This document shows positions 10,406 to 22,185 of a DNA stretch of 64,000 nt, piece after piece. Within the stretch, counting starts at the first letter, position 1, and every line of letters begins with the position of its first letter. The translations under genes and the position numbers were made by a program. The notes beneath the pieces were generated by a model. The model was not told the origin of the DNA, searched no databases, and saw only the letters and a list, made by a program, of their open reading frames with translations. The stretch is from positions 1-64,000 of the forward strand of contig CATKHK010000126.1 in assembly GCA_949751835.1 (NCBI GenBank), given 5' to 3'. This stretch comes from Blepharisma japonicum. Its lineage: Eukaryota > Ciliophora > Heterotrichea > Heterotrichida > Blepharismidae.

Positions 10406-11203
10406 TTACTCTCTATTGAAAGTCAAGACTCGTCCTTGCGGAATCGGGGTTTTTGACACTTTTCTGTCGGTGGAAGGCTCACTGCGCGTTTTGAGTATTT
10501 GAGGACTTAGCATGCTCATAGGTTCTGTTGAAATTGATGTAATATCTAGCTCCAAATTTTGATTATTGCATTCCTCCAGCTTTTCTTTGGTTTCAAAGAC
10601 TTTTGGCTTTAAATTTAGCGACGATTTTTTAAGTAAAACTTTTTCTCTTGTCAGTTTTTTTGAAGTTTTCCCAATTTCTTTACTTGCACACTCAATATCT
10701 CTTTTCTCCACCTGTAGCTTTTGTCGTTCTTGCTTTAATTTTGCAAAGTCATGGCTTAACTGCGCCTTCAGCTTCATAAGATCTTCTTTCTCATGCTCAA
10801 TTTGCTCTTTTTCATGCATTACTTCTATTTCCTCCATTTGCAGGCTCTGCTCTCTTCGTTTCAAGCTTTCCCTGCATCTCTGGAGTTCTTCTTTGGCTTT
10901 TCTTAATTTCGCACTTTCTTTCTTGGCCCTTTCAAACAGATTTTTTAAATGCTCTTCTTTGTCTCGCAGCTTGGAGTTTTCAGTCGCTAAATCTTTTCGG
11001 ATTTTTTCAGTGCTTTCATCGTTATTGGCGAAGCATTGGGATTTGTGCTTTCTGGCGCTTGGGAATTGAATATGCAGCAAATCTTTGTTTGCTTCTAAAT
11101 CCACTTGTGAAGATATATCGACTTCACTTTTTAAACTTTCATAGGAATTTAAAGCAAAATCACCATCATATGCTTCTTCTATGCTGTCCCACATCTGTTC
11201 CAT
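10406..11203 (-). CDS. Coiled-coil protein, 265 residues
   Basis: The ATG at 11203 follows a short AT-rich gap, with an alternative Met at residue 4. After an acidic N-terminus, residues about 65-215 form one long charged coiled coil dominated by Lys, Glu, Leu and Arg (for example LKRREQSLQMEEIEVMHEKE). The final 45 residues are Ser/Pro/Thr rich (TKTRSEPSTDRK type, basic). No enzymatic or membrane motif is present. It lies 37 bp upstream of the Sfi1-like gene on the same strand and only 19-70 bp from the divergent gene at 11223. Probably a structural or scaffolding protein; family not recognised. Confidence 0.72.
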   Translation of the reverse strand: MEQMWDSIEEAYDGDFALNSYESLKSEVDISSQVDLEANKDLLHIQFPSARKHKSQCFANNDESTEKIRKDLATENSKLRDKEEHLKNLFERAKKESAKLRKAKEELQRCRESLKRREQSLQMEEIEVMHEKEQIEHEKEDLMKLKAQLSHDFAKLKQERQKLQVEKRDIECASKEIGKTSKKLTREKVLLKKSSLNLKPKVFETKEKLEECNNQNLELDITSISTEPMSMLSPQILKTRSEPSTDRKVSKTPIPQGRVLTFNRE

Positions 11204-11222
11204 CGTGTCACTTTTTATTTAA

Positions 11223-13538
11223 ATGGAATTAAAATTAAAGAAAAATTGGGATAATTTGGAAGTAATTTTTAATATGGATGAAGAAAACAAAAATTCGAAA
11301 GTTGCAAACCCTTCGAAAATCAAAAGCCCCGAAACTAAAGATGTTGGACTAGAAAAACATATGAATAGCAAGCTGTTTCAAAGATTTCTTAAAAAGGAAG
11401 GTGTCAAATTGCAAGACCCTTCATTGCGAGCAGCCCCAAAAGCAGATGAGAGACCTATAAAACCTGCAAATAGAACTAATCCTGCTCCAAAAATAGAGGA
11501 AACTCCTAAGAAGCCAATAGAAGACGATCCTCCAAATTTTACATATCAAGACAAGTTCAGAGATCCAGATCCAAAATTGAAATCTCCTGAACCACCTATT
11601 ATGGAAGAGGACGAAGAAGAACATTATTCAGACAAGCCAAGCCCACGATATGATCGGTATCCTCCACCACTAGAGCCTTTCGATAATTATGAAAAAGAAG
11701 AAGACCCTTACGACAAGATGTTTGAGCACCCTATCTTTTCCCCAAAAGAAAAGCCAGGAGAGCTAAAAAAGATTCCTGGGAATAAGTATTATTCTAGAGA
11801 GCAGTCTTCTGAAGAGTTATCTCCTTATGCTTCACAAAATTTTGAAAAAAATGAATATCAAGGAAGAGATCAGCAAGGAAATCTTACGTCAGGGTCAGGG
11901 AGATACCAAAGAGATGAGGACGAAATCGATTTCAGCCCTGAAGAGCGCATCCCAGACGACACTGGGAAGTTTACTAACCCTGATTATGAGCTTAAAGGTT
12001 ACTCAGAGCATTTGAATCCTGGAGAAAGCTATGCATACTATGATGAACCTTCAATCCGAAAACAAAACACCAAGCCTGCAGGCATTCCTCCTCCAAATAT
12101 CCCTGCTGCACAAGTCCCTCAGCTTCCTCAAGTGATGCCTCAATATCCAATACCACCTCACCCTTATATGGGATATTTTCCTATGTATTACCACCCAGGG
12201 ATGCCAGGCCCTGATTTTAAACCTTATGACTCAGTCCCTGACACACGCCGAAAAGACGAAACTGAGAAGCTTAAAAGCGACTACGAAGAGCTACTCAATA
12301 AAAAAGATGAAGAAATCAAAAAATTGAACCGGCACTTGGAAAATGCAAGGCTCGACTATGATGAGCTAGAAGAAAGAATGAACTCAGGAGGAGACCTAGA
12401 AAGGAGATTCACCAATATGAAGGTAGAAAGAGACATGCTGGACAGAAAACTGAGGGCTGCTGAAGAAGAAAATGATAATTTAAGACATCAGCTAGACAAT
12501 GCAAAAGAAGACCTTGAGGTCTTCAGAAGCCAAAATGAAGATGCAGAAAGGAGTATCAAGAATAAGACACAAGACCTAGAAAGAGAGCTGAGGGCATCCA
12601 AAGACACAATTGATGACCTCGATAGACAGCTCATTAAAGAAAAAGAAAAAAATATCAACATGACCAGAAAGCTAGCCAAGAAAAAAGACAAGCTTTATCA
12701 GCTGGAAAACGATTTAAAAAGAAGTGAGGCAACTATTCAGAGACTTGAAAGAGACTTGGAGTCAGCAAGAGATCAAGCAACTTATGATGCTCGGCAACAA
12801 AGACGAGAGATTGAATCCCTTCGTAGGCAGGTGGATTCTTTATCAAAAGAGCTTGAAAATGCTGATACTGATACAAGAAGAGAGGTAAGGAGCTCTAAGG
12901 TTTCAAGAAGTGCTAGAAATGAGACAGCAAGATATGCAAAAGAAGAGAAACCACTAAACGAGGACTGGTATAAAGAAGAAAAGCCAGCAAAATGAGATGA
13001 AAAGCCTCTGTCTGATCAATGATATAAAGAAGAAAAACCTGCAAAACGTGAAGAGCAGAAGCTGTCTGAAGCTTGGTACAGAGACGAAAAGCCAGCAAGG
13101 CGGGATTTCAGAGAAGATAGGCCTAAAAGTCCGCTCAATAGTTATGATGAAGCCCAGCCACCTCCAAATCAATCAAAAAAGATCTCTGAACAAGTAAAAG
13201 CCAGAATCGGGGCTACTGTTTCTACATCTGTCAGCAGCGCATTATCATGGGAAACCAATCAGACAGCCCCTCCTCCGCCTGCAAAAACCAAAAATGTGCG
13301 AGACCCAAACAAAGAACAAACTTTTAGGAATGAAGACTCCATTCTAAACTTAGAAGACAAGCTTCTGAACTTACAAATAGATAAAAAGAAGCTGGAAGAA
13401 GAATTCTCAAAGCTTCCTGAGCACGCCAAGAAGATTTCAATTATAAGGAGAAGAGAAGAGGTTGAGCAGGAGCTAAATCTCTTAAACTCGAATATCGTCA
13501 CAATCAAAAATAAAATAAGGCAACTGCAGTACCCATAG
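11223..13538 (+). CDS. Large coiled-coil protein with DxWYKEEKPAK repeats
   Basis: The frame gives 771 residues from 11223; a second ATG at 11274 may be the true start, because 11223 leaves only 19 bp to the divergent gene. The N-terminal third is acidic and Pro rich. Residues about 280-330 are Pro/Tyr rich (PPNIPAAQVPQLP, YPIPPHPYMGYFP). A long coiled coil spans about 340-560. Three copies of a W-Y-(K/R)-(E/D)-E-K-P-A repeat follow, with Trp encoded as TGG, TGA and TGG, so the gene itself shows that TGA is Trp. A second coil closes the protein (KKLEEEFSKLPEHAKKISII) before TAG. It may be a cytoskeletal or ciliary component; I do not recognise the family with confidence. Confidence 0.8.
12948..13103 (+). 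repeat. Three-unit peptide repeat with TGG/TGA Trp exchange
   Basis: The units read NEDWYKEEKPAK, SDQWYKEEKPAK and SEAWYRDEKPAR. The Trp codon is TGG in units 1 and 3 and TGA (13020-13022) in unit 2. Another TGA (12993-12995) lies between units 1 and 2. The shared positions give direct internal evidence for TGA as Trp. Confidence 0.88.
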
Positions 13539-13600
13539 TAATAATTTAATATCCCTTTAATGCTGTTCATGCCTAAATGATAAATTAATAAACATTACAC

Positions 13601-14500
13601 ATGGAAACTTGGAGAGAAAAATTCGAGAACCGCATTACAACAATCATCCTCTCTACCCTTGCTGTTGAGCTTCTGCTGCTCGTCGTGATGATTGCTCTCA
13701 TTTATAGCGAAATGTCAGCGAAATATATTTTTTATATTTTTTCAATCGTGGCTTTGATTGCGAGCACAATTTATTTTGCCTGGCATTCTTTAATAAAAGA
13801 AAATGCTTTCGAGCTGATTGCGTTTTTAATCATGTCCTCAATACTCAACTTCCACGGGATTTATATGGCGGTTCTTCATGCAAGGCCAATGCTGTTCACG
13901 GCTCTTTCATCACTGATTTTATCAGTCTGTCAGCTGTTTTATTATTTTACCTTTTATTTCGCATATCGCAAATTTGGATGAAGGATTGTAAACGCAATAA
14001 AGAATACTGATGCCAAAGTGATAACGGCTTTTAAGGTATATGAAACTTTTATATCAGTGATCAAGCTTGATTTTTTATTATACACACTCACTGTAGCTAC
14101 TTTTATTTATTACATAGCAGTAAACTGGAATAGCTTTATTCTGGGAGGGATGGTGATTTCCTTGATTTTTTATGCTTTTATGATTTGCTATTCTATTTTA
14201 GGAGTTTTTGGTGTAAAAGTTATATAGGTGACGAAAGAAAATAGATGTCTTCTATTCTCGTTTCTAGGGCTCTTGCCGATTCTAGCAGGCTTTAAGCTGT
14301 TTTTATTAGTAGCAATAGCAGCTGCTCCGGGGAAAAATATTGACCGTTTTATTTTAAGCCAAGCAATTGTGATTGCAATAGTTGATTTAATAATTGCCTG
14401 CACTATGGAAGTGCTTGGAGTTATTTGTTCTCAATCTTTTGGGCTGGGACTTGGAGCGATTCTTAGAAGAAACAGCGAGGTTTTGAAAACTTTGATATAA
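13601..14500 (+). CDS. Multi-pass membrane protein with 15-nt intron
   Basis: The ATG at 13601 opens a frame with one TGA-coded Trp (13979-13981). A 15-nt GT-AG intron at 14213-14227 carries the only in-frame TAG. Spliced, it encodes 294 residues ending at TAA 14498-14500. About eight hydrophobic helices are visible, starting with IILSTLAVELLLLVVMIAL and ending with AIVIAIVDLIIACTMEVLGV. The loops are short and basic on one side, and no large soluble domain is present. It is an integral membrane protein of unknown family. Its 3' end faces receptor copy A across about 58 bp. Confidence 0.78.
14213..14227 (+). other. 15-nt GT-AG intron containing an in-frame TAG
   Basis: The sequence GTAAAAGTTATATAG has consensus ends and is a multiple of three, so retention would end translation at its last codon. 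Its removal joins GVFG to VTKENR in the same frame, and both sides are hydrophobic membrane-protein sequence. The length is typical of Blepharisma introns. Confidence 0.82.
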
Positions 14501-14558
14501 TCGCATCAAGAGTATACAACTTTATTTATTAAATTAAATTCGATTATGTATATTTATA

Positions 14559-17500
14559 TTATCTTATTGAAATAAGAGAGCTGCTTACATCGAGATTTGA
14601 AGAATGCTCAATATTGCTATATTTTGCTGGGGCCTCAATACCCGCTTCTAAAGGTGTTTTTACAGAAAGCTGAAACCTGAATAGCTTTGTTATATAGTCT
14701 CCTTTTATACTACTTTCCAAAAATGATGGTAAATATTTGGCCTGATAAATAACTCCTATAACCCAAATAGTAATCCATCCGATTCCAATCAGGTATTGTG
14801 CCAAGAGGTTATTTATATTACTTCCCCTTTTTAGGAAACAACATATAATGAAAATTCTGATTATGTTAGCAAAACTGCAGCAGATTCAAAGCCAAATACA
14901 AGAGAATAAAAAAGCAATAAACCACATTGATGCTCTTTGATAGTTATAAGACTGTGAAAATAAGGAAACTAAAATAAAAATAGCTGTCAAGTTTATACAG
15001 TTGACATGAAAAAGTGTTTCTGAGGACTGATAAACAATCATTTTAAGGGAGATCAGTAGAATTTGAAAAATAGTCTTATAAAATGCATGAATAGGCTGCT
15101 GCCAAAAATGAAAACTCGAGAAAATTGTCTCATCATCCCATATAAGCCTATAATATAAAAAGGATGGTAAATAAAGGAAGAGGGCAACTGAAGAAATTGC
15201 TGCATAGTATGCATGCTTACCTTGCCAGCAAAATACATAGCAGTCTTGGCTGTGAAAGCTATCTTTAAAGCTATTTCCAGTGCTCTCTGTACACTGAAAT
15301 GTCAGAAATAAAGATAAAGTGATGGGAGTAAATAGAAATTCTCCTATAATAGGAAACAAGCATTTTCAGATTTCACTTGATAATATCGCCGACATTATTT
15401 TAAAATCACTGCCTAAGCTAAATATTCTTTGCAGACTCAAAAAGAATCAAGCAAATGAGAAGACAACTGCCATATCAATTTGTTTCCAAATATTTCAACT
15501 GCTATTTCAGTCCCTGAAATCAAGAATTGCTATCTTGGCTCACTGTGAAATCAGAGGCAAAATTTCAGAGAAATCAGGGCCTATAGCCATATATTGTAGA
15601 GATTCTACAGCAATTAGGGTATCGGATAATATGTCAAGCCAGTTCTCTTTTTCTTTTACTTCAAGCATGGGGAATTGCTTTAATAAGATTGAATCATAAT
15701 TTTTGCATAAATAATATATGGTAATACCAAAAGGAATAGCAGCTATAAATAGCAATATTAAATAGCCATATATGAAAGATTGAGTTTCGCTTGTTTTAAA
15801 TGGGCAAGGCCAGCCAGTTCTAATTAAATCACTTGGGATCTTTCCGTTTGCTAACCATGATATGCTTTGAAAAGTTTGATAAAGAATTGCTAAGCTTGGA
15901 GTATAAATCCCACATAATGCAATTTCTCACGCATTTTCCTTTTGGATTAAATTATACACCCCAACTGTGACAGTTGAAGCATCATTTCCATAAGTAGCGA
16001 CCTTGATATTCCCTGAGCATCCAGTAAATTTTACTTTTCTGGCCCATTCTTCAATCGTTTGGCTGTTTAAATTGACTCCATTTGAAATCATTTCCTCAAA
16101 TGTATATGCCCCTAAATAAACTGCATCATAAAACAAGCACATGTAATCATCTGCATAACCATAAGCAGCCATAAATTTCTCCTTTATTTTTTTCCCAAAT
16201 TCTTTGTAATATGACAAAAATGTAATATGAATCAATCCTTCCATGATTTCGCTCCGCTTTTGGTATATATCTTTGCTTATAAGTTTTGGGTCTAGCTCCG
16301 AGCTGTTTAACGATATGTCTCCAATAATGAGGAAAATATCTCCTTTTCTCATTCCTAAGTCATAAAAGTTCTCAATGACTGGGTAGAGTTCTGGCTCTGC
16401 TACTTCGAGAACCACAAATCTGGTTTGCAATTGGATGATTTCTTTTACCATGTTTAAGTCAGTCCCGTCATATCCTATAGGGATAATTTGTTGTTTGTTT
16501 AGGATTTCAACGCTATAGTATTTGGCATGCATGCTAAACTGTTTTTTGAAGTCTAAAGCCCATGAGCTATTCGAATACAATAATGAGCATTTTTTAATCC
16601 CAAGAAAATTGAGAAATAAAGCAATCGTAGCACCATTGTATATACTTGGATATGTTAGCCTGAAATATTGAGGAAAATACTCAATATCACTTAGGGCGGA
16701 AGAGGATTGGACTCCTAAAATTGGGGCTGAAATATTTAGATCTTTGAATACTCAGAATGTTCCTTGGGCCATTTCTGAGGTTACTGGGGCAATATGAAAA
16801 TATCCTATATCATAAGAATGGGCTTTAAAGCAATTATGGGCGTAATTGTAACTAAAGTAGGAAGCTCCACAGTCTGATATATTATACGCTGATATCTCAA
16901 AATGGCTTAAAATGTTTGATTCTAAGTTAATTTCATTTACTGCGAAGACAGATCCAAACTGCGATATAGCATTTCCAAAATATAAAGACCCGTCAGGATT
17001 AGAAATCCCTCCTTCAAAGCTAATTGGAAGCTTTATTATAGAATTATCAGGGATTTCTAGCGAATGTCCGGGAAAAGATATGTCAGCTCAAAAATCAACC
17101 TCATGATCAATTACTGACCCAACAAGATTTGTTTGATTATTTTGAATATTTTGCACCCACAGCATAGTTTTCCAAATAATGTTTCTTTTTTCATAATTAT
17201 TAAAGGTATATCCCGAATATACGCCTTGAGTCCTGTCAATATTTGTCATCATTAAAAAAAACGAGGTAACCATATTCACAAGATGGCTTGCATGATCTTC
17301 CATGCTATGAGGAATGTAATTGCTAAGCTCATTAATTAAAATTGATCCATCCAAATAAGCAGATCAAACGCTTTGATGAAGAAAAATGAAAACATAGCCT
17401 TTTTTATGCATATCAGCCTCAACAATTGCTCTCTGTATTAGGACAGAAGTCTCACAATTCGTTGCGATGATAATGACTTTGACTCCTAAAGGTTTAATTT

Positions 17501-18077
17501 GTTTTGATATAATAAGATATATTGTTTCGTAAGGGGTTGAATTAGGAATTGTAGTTTGAAAAATAATATTGACATCCATATTGTTTTGGAAATCGAATGA
17601 TATCAGCTCAGGACTGTAAATAGCAATTGCCCTTTTTCAGTCAAAATATTTAATTAAAGATACTGTAGAATCTCTAAATTCAATAAAAGAATAAGCAGAA
17701 AAATATGTGTTATCTTTAAAATTCTTGGGATCATAGCCATATACAAGCTGGATAAACCCTTCAGTAATTGCGAATCTATTTAACTGTGTAGTGATACTTA
17801 ATGAAAAAGTGCAATCAAATACAAGCTCGAAGTCTATAGATGATACAAGATTTTCAATATCTTGCTCTTCTTTTATTTCAAAGGGAATATAAAAAACATC
17901 ATAATTGGAATTGCATTTAGAAGAATTTAAGTCTGGGCAATTATAATTGGACTTAGTGAATTCTATAAATTGTCTTGGGGTGAATTGACTGTATAGAATA
18001 GGAACGTTGATAAATTGGCTTGAAACAACTGCAAGCCAATATCAGCGAACTTGTCATTGATAAATATATTGTTCCAT
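14559..18077 (-). CDS. Double Venus-flytrap nine-TM receptor, copy A
   Basis: With TGA as Trp the frame is unbroken for 1,172 residues and ends in TAA. The ATG at 18077 gives a short N-terminus rich in TGA-coded Trp (YQWQVRWYWLAVVSSQF) that could act as a signal peptide. Two ligand-binding modules of the ANF-receptor type follow. The second ends in CLFYDAVYLGAYTFEEM, then KFTGCSGNIKV. About nine helices come next, with shared landmarks ESLQYMAIGPDF, LTFQCTES, DCYVFCWQGKH and YNYQRASMW. The cytoplasmic tail ends in SSLISIR. It is the most divergent copy together with E and lies at the 3' end of the array. It is probably a plasma-membrane chemoreceptor; the ligand is unknown. Confidence 0.82.
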
Positions 18078-18218
18078 TCTAAGAGTTTTTTTTATAGACG
18101 ACTCATGAAAATTAGCAAATGATTTTTATAAATTGGGGCTATATAATATGTAATAATTAAAAAGAATAAATGTTGTATACAAAACTTTCAAAAATTTAGT
18201 TAAAAATAGCATACATTA

Positions 18219-18408
18219 ATGACCCTTATAGATATATAGTAAAGAGATTATTTTCTGATTTATGTTCAAAAATTCATTTTTATTTAGTTTTTACATGGAT
18301 TTTTGAAGTTTCGATCAGCCAAAGCAAACTTCCTTCTTCTGACTTTTACTTTCTGATGCTCTCAAGATGATTCTTTGACTTTCGGCCATAGTGATCTATA
18401 AGGGTCAT
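18219..18408. mobile_element. 190-bp inverted-repeat element (MITE- or IES-like)
   Basis: The ends are a perfect 15-bp inverted repeat: ATGACCCTTATAGAT at 18219-18233 and its complement at 18394-18408. TA lies just outside the left end and overlaps the last base of the right end, compatible with a TA target site. There is no coding frame inside. It fills about half of the 355-bp spacer between receptor copies A and B. Size and termini fit a non-autonomous DNA element or a TA-bounded germline-eliminated sequence. Confidence 0.6.
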
Positions 18409-18432
18409 AATGGTTTAATGGAACAATAATAA

Positions 18433-21400
18433 CTACTCTAGACAAGAGTTGTCACTGCATTTCAGATCTTCTTTTTGAATTTCTTCAACGTATTTATATT
18501 TTACTGATTTATCGATTCCAGCTTCAGAAGGAGTTCTCCTGGATAATTGGAATCTAAACAACTTGCGAATATCTTGGCCTTTAGGGCGATTTAAAAGTGA
18601 TGGTAGATACTTTTTCTGGAATCAAATTCCAGCTGCTATTGAGAATACTCATCCAACCCCCAAAAGACATTCAGCAAGAATTAGATCCAGCTGAGAAAAG
18701 ATATGGCAAATTCAAAACCAGAGGCAATCAGTCAAGCAGATAGAGTATCACATTGATGCTCGATGATAATTATAGGGCTTTTTGATAAATCATGAGGCAA
18801 ATGCAAATAAAAAAATTATGATTAGGCAGCATACATTATAGCTTATTTCGGATGCAGGCAAGAGAATAATGCGTAATACAATTAAGAGAATCTGCCAAAC
18901 ACTCTTAATGACTGAGTGAAATGGTTGTTCTCTGATATGAAATACTAAATCTTCAGTTTCGTCTTGCCACATTGGCCGAAAGTATAAACTAGCAGGCAAA
19001 TAGAATAGAAGAATGATGGAAGAGATGACCACATATTTAATATGCATCCCTTGCCAGCAAAAAACAGTGCAGTCTTGATCATGATAGCTATCCTTAAACT
19101 CATTCCCAATGCTCTTAGTGCATTGAAATGTAATAAGTAAAAAATTGATGATTGGTATAAATAAAACGTCTCCAATAATCGGCAAACAATATTTTCCAAG
19201 TTCGTCCATTGCTGTAATTAATAAAATCTTTCACTTTTCTCCAATATGAAAAACTCTTTGAATAAGCAAAATTATTCAAAATGCTGCTATGATATCTATT
19301 AGCTCTATTTGATCTCATATATCTCATTCACTATCTTTTGTCGGGCCCATGATATCAAGCATTGCAAACTTAGTGAATTTAGAAAATTCAGACAAGAACC
19401 CAGTGAAATCTGGCCCTATTGCCATATACTGCAAACTTTCTATGATCATCGCAATATAAATCCAAGTATCAAGAAGAGTCTCTTCCTGAACTTTCTCAAG
19501 CATAGGAAACTTTCTTGTAAATATGAAATCAGAATACTTTAAAGCTAGCAAGGCTCCTAAAAGAAGCGGAATTGTTCCAATTCCAGCCAATACCAAATAT
19601 CCATAGAGAAATGATTTGCTTTCACTCGATTTAAAAGGGCATTCCTTATCTTGCCCAACAATAGGACTTGGCAGAACTCCTTTATTTTCATAGAATCATG
19701 AAATAGAATAAATATGTTCATAAAATTTTGCACCATCAGGATTGTAGATACCGCACAGTCTCATGGTTCATGACGAATTCACTTGGACTAGATTATAAAT
19801 ACCAAATGCTATTGTTGATCTGTCATTTCCATACTTATCGATTTGGATTTTCCCAGTACACCCTGTGAATTTTATAGATCTTATTGCCTTTGCAATCGTA
19901 GAACTGTTTAAATTGATTCCTTGTGAAATTAAGGAACCCAAAGCATGAGCCCCTAAGTAAGCTGCATCGTAATATAAACACATTATATCGGGTGCTAGTC
20001 CATATGAGCTCAAAAATTCCTTTTTCACCCTTTCTCCGATAGAGCCATAATAAGTTAAGACTCCAAAATATAATAGCCCATCCATTAATTCTTTACGCTT
20101 TTTATAAGTATCACATCCAATCTCAGCTTCGTTTAGATTAACAACATCAATGACTAAGTCTCCAATAAATAAATATAAATCACCTTTTCTTGCTCCTGCA
20201 TCATAGAAAGCTTCAATCACATTAAGCACATCGGGGGAGGTGACTTCCATAACTAGATATCTTGACTTCAAGCTTATTATTTCTTCAATAAATGATTTAT
20301 CGGTCCCATTATACCCACTAGCAACTAGTCTATTTTCATTTAATATTTCGATATTATATTGCTTGCATGATTTTTCAAATTGTTCTTTAAAATCTGTTCC
20401 TCAAGTAGCGTTTGTACATAAAAGGGAAACTTTTTTAATTCCAAATGAATTAAGCATAATAGCAACAATTAGTCCAGTAATTATATTTGAATATGAAACT
20501 CGTGTATACTGAGGATAATAAGCAAGAGTACTTAAAGAAGCTGTAGTCTGAATTCCTAAAGCAGGAGTTGATAAGTTTAAATTATGAAATATTTCTAATG
20601 TGCCTTCAGCTATTATAGTCTCTAAGCCAGTTAAATGAAGATAGCCAATATTTTTTAAGTGTGCTTTTAGGCACTTATAGCAATAGTCATATTCAAAAAT
20701 TGATGCTCCACAATCTGAAATATTAAAAATTGAGAGCTCAAAATTCGACAATATATCAGATTTATTATTGATATCATACACAGCATAGATAGCTCCAATT
20801 AATCCAAGTGCATTTTCTTCATAAAAAGTGCCATCTGGATTTGATGCCGCTCCATAAGCACTAATAGGAATTTTAATCTTTTCATTATCAGGAACAATAT
20901 TTGAATTTCCAGGAAAAATTAAGGGTGAGTTGACTTCTGTGATATTTCCGTTAATAGACCCACAAAGAATTTTTTCACTGTTTTGAATGTTATAGAGATA
21001 TGATGTAGAGTTTATTTCAGCAGCAGTCTTCATATAATTATTGAGAATAAAAGTAGAAAATGATCCCTGGATCTGGCTAGTGTTCATGAAAGATACCAAA
21101 TAAAGAGAAAATGAGTCTATGAGATACTCTAGATAATCTTCTTGGTTTTTAGGGATATATTCATCATCTGCAATCAATATTGATCCATCTAAATGAGCTG
21201 TCCATACGCTATGATGGAGAAAAATAAATGCGTAATCTGCTTTATTCATGTCTGCTTCAAAAATTGCTTTTTGCACGAGCACTGCTGTGTCTTCATTTGT
21301 AGCAATGACTATGACCTTGATCCCAAGAGGCTTTATTTGATGTGAAAAAATTAGAAGAATTGCCTCATAAGAAATCAATGACGGGACTATGGATTGTAAA

Positions 21401-21894
21401 GCTATTTCGATTTCATTATTTACTTGAAAGTCCATGCTTTGAAATTCTTGACCTAAAAGGACTGCCACTTTCTGTCATCCACGCGATTCAATAAATGATA
21501 AAGCTGTATCTCTTAAAGAAACATATGAAGGCTCAGTATAGTAAATAAAATCTTGAACGGTTTCTGAGCTGTAGCCGTACACAAGATTAACAAATTCATA
21601 CGACTTCGCATAATCGCTAATAATAGATGTCATACTAAGCGAAAAAGTCCCATCAAAAGAGAAAGAAAAGTCAAGCTTTGATATCAAGATTTCTATGTCA
21701 AGAGCGCTATTAACTTCATACAAAACATAATATACAGTTGAATTTGTGCACTTCTTAGAGTTAATTTCAGGGCAATTATAATTGTTTGAGAAAGCTTCTA
21801 CTATTGAATTTGGAGTGAATTTACTAAATAGGATTGGAATAGTAATGTACTGGCTTGCCACAAAATAGAATAAGGCAGAAATTAGAAAATTCAT
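18433..21894 (-). CDS. Double Venus-flytrap nine-TM receptor, copy B
   Basis: This frame of 1,153 residues runs from ATG 21894 to TAG 18435-18433. About 13 of 19 Trp codons are TGA. Residues 1-17 form a signal peptide. Module 1 (about 20-330) has the family fold order: a Gly-Trp-x-Lys-Val motif (RGWQKVAVLLG) and a closing QGSFSTFILNNYMK segment. Module 2 (about 340-745) repeats the order: KKVSLLCTNATWG, PDIMCLYYDAAYLGAHAL, then KFTGCTGKIQIDKYGND. Nine helices occupy about 757-1095, including FLYGYLVLAGIGTIPLLLGA and LPIIGDVLFIPIINFLL. The tail ends in SDNSCLE. An outside N-terminus and odd helix count put the tail in the cytoplasm. It is close to copies C and D. Confidence 0.85.
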
Positions 21895-21954
21895 ACAGCA
21901 ATTAATTATTTAGATAATAAAAAATCGAAAATTCTCAAATTTTAAATTTATATG

Positions 21955-22185
21955 TTTGAGTTAAGTTCTCTCTTAGCATACTCAATGTTAAGCCAATTAT
22001 AGCTATTATTTTAGTTAACTGAATTCTTTCTCAGCAATCAGCACCTGAATATTTAGAATGTGCAGTGGTCCTTAGGTCAAAGAAATAGAGTAGCAAAAAA
22101 TAATGCTAATATATAACAAATAGAGGCCATAACTGATCAGCCAAATCTAATTGTGCACCTAACATGCTAAATCCTCTAAATATTT
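21955..22185 (-). pseudogene. Relic 3' end of an E-type receptor gene (B-C spacer)
   Basis: This stretch aligns by eye with the 3' end of receptor E and its downstream flank (31030-31310): the C-terminal tail, the region before it, and part of the last membrane helix. A good example is 22130-22180 against 31252-31305, where AACCAAATC-type blocks recur in order. Small insertions and deletions break any frame. It begins about 60 bp upstream of the start of copy B, as equivalent relics do for C and D. It does not resemble the B/C/D tails. Confidence 0.6.

Noticed and set aside
14018-14500. Two separate genes split at the TAG near 14227
   Set aside because: A consensus 15-nt intron ends exactly at that TAG and its removal keeps the frame.
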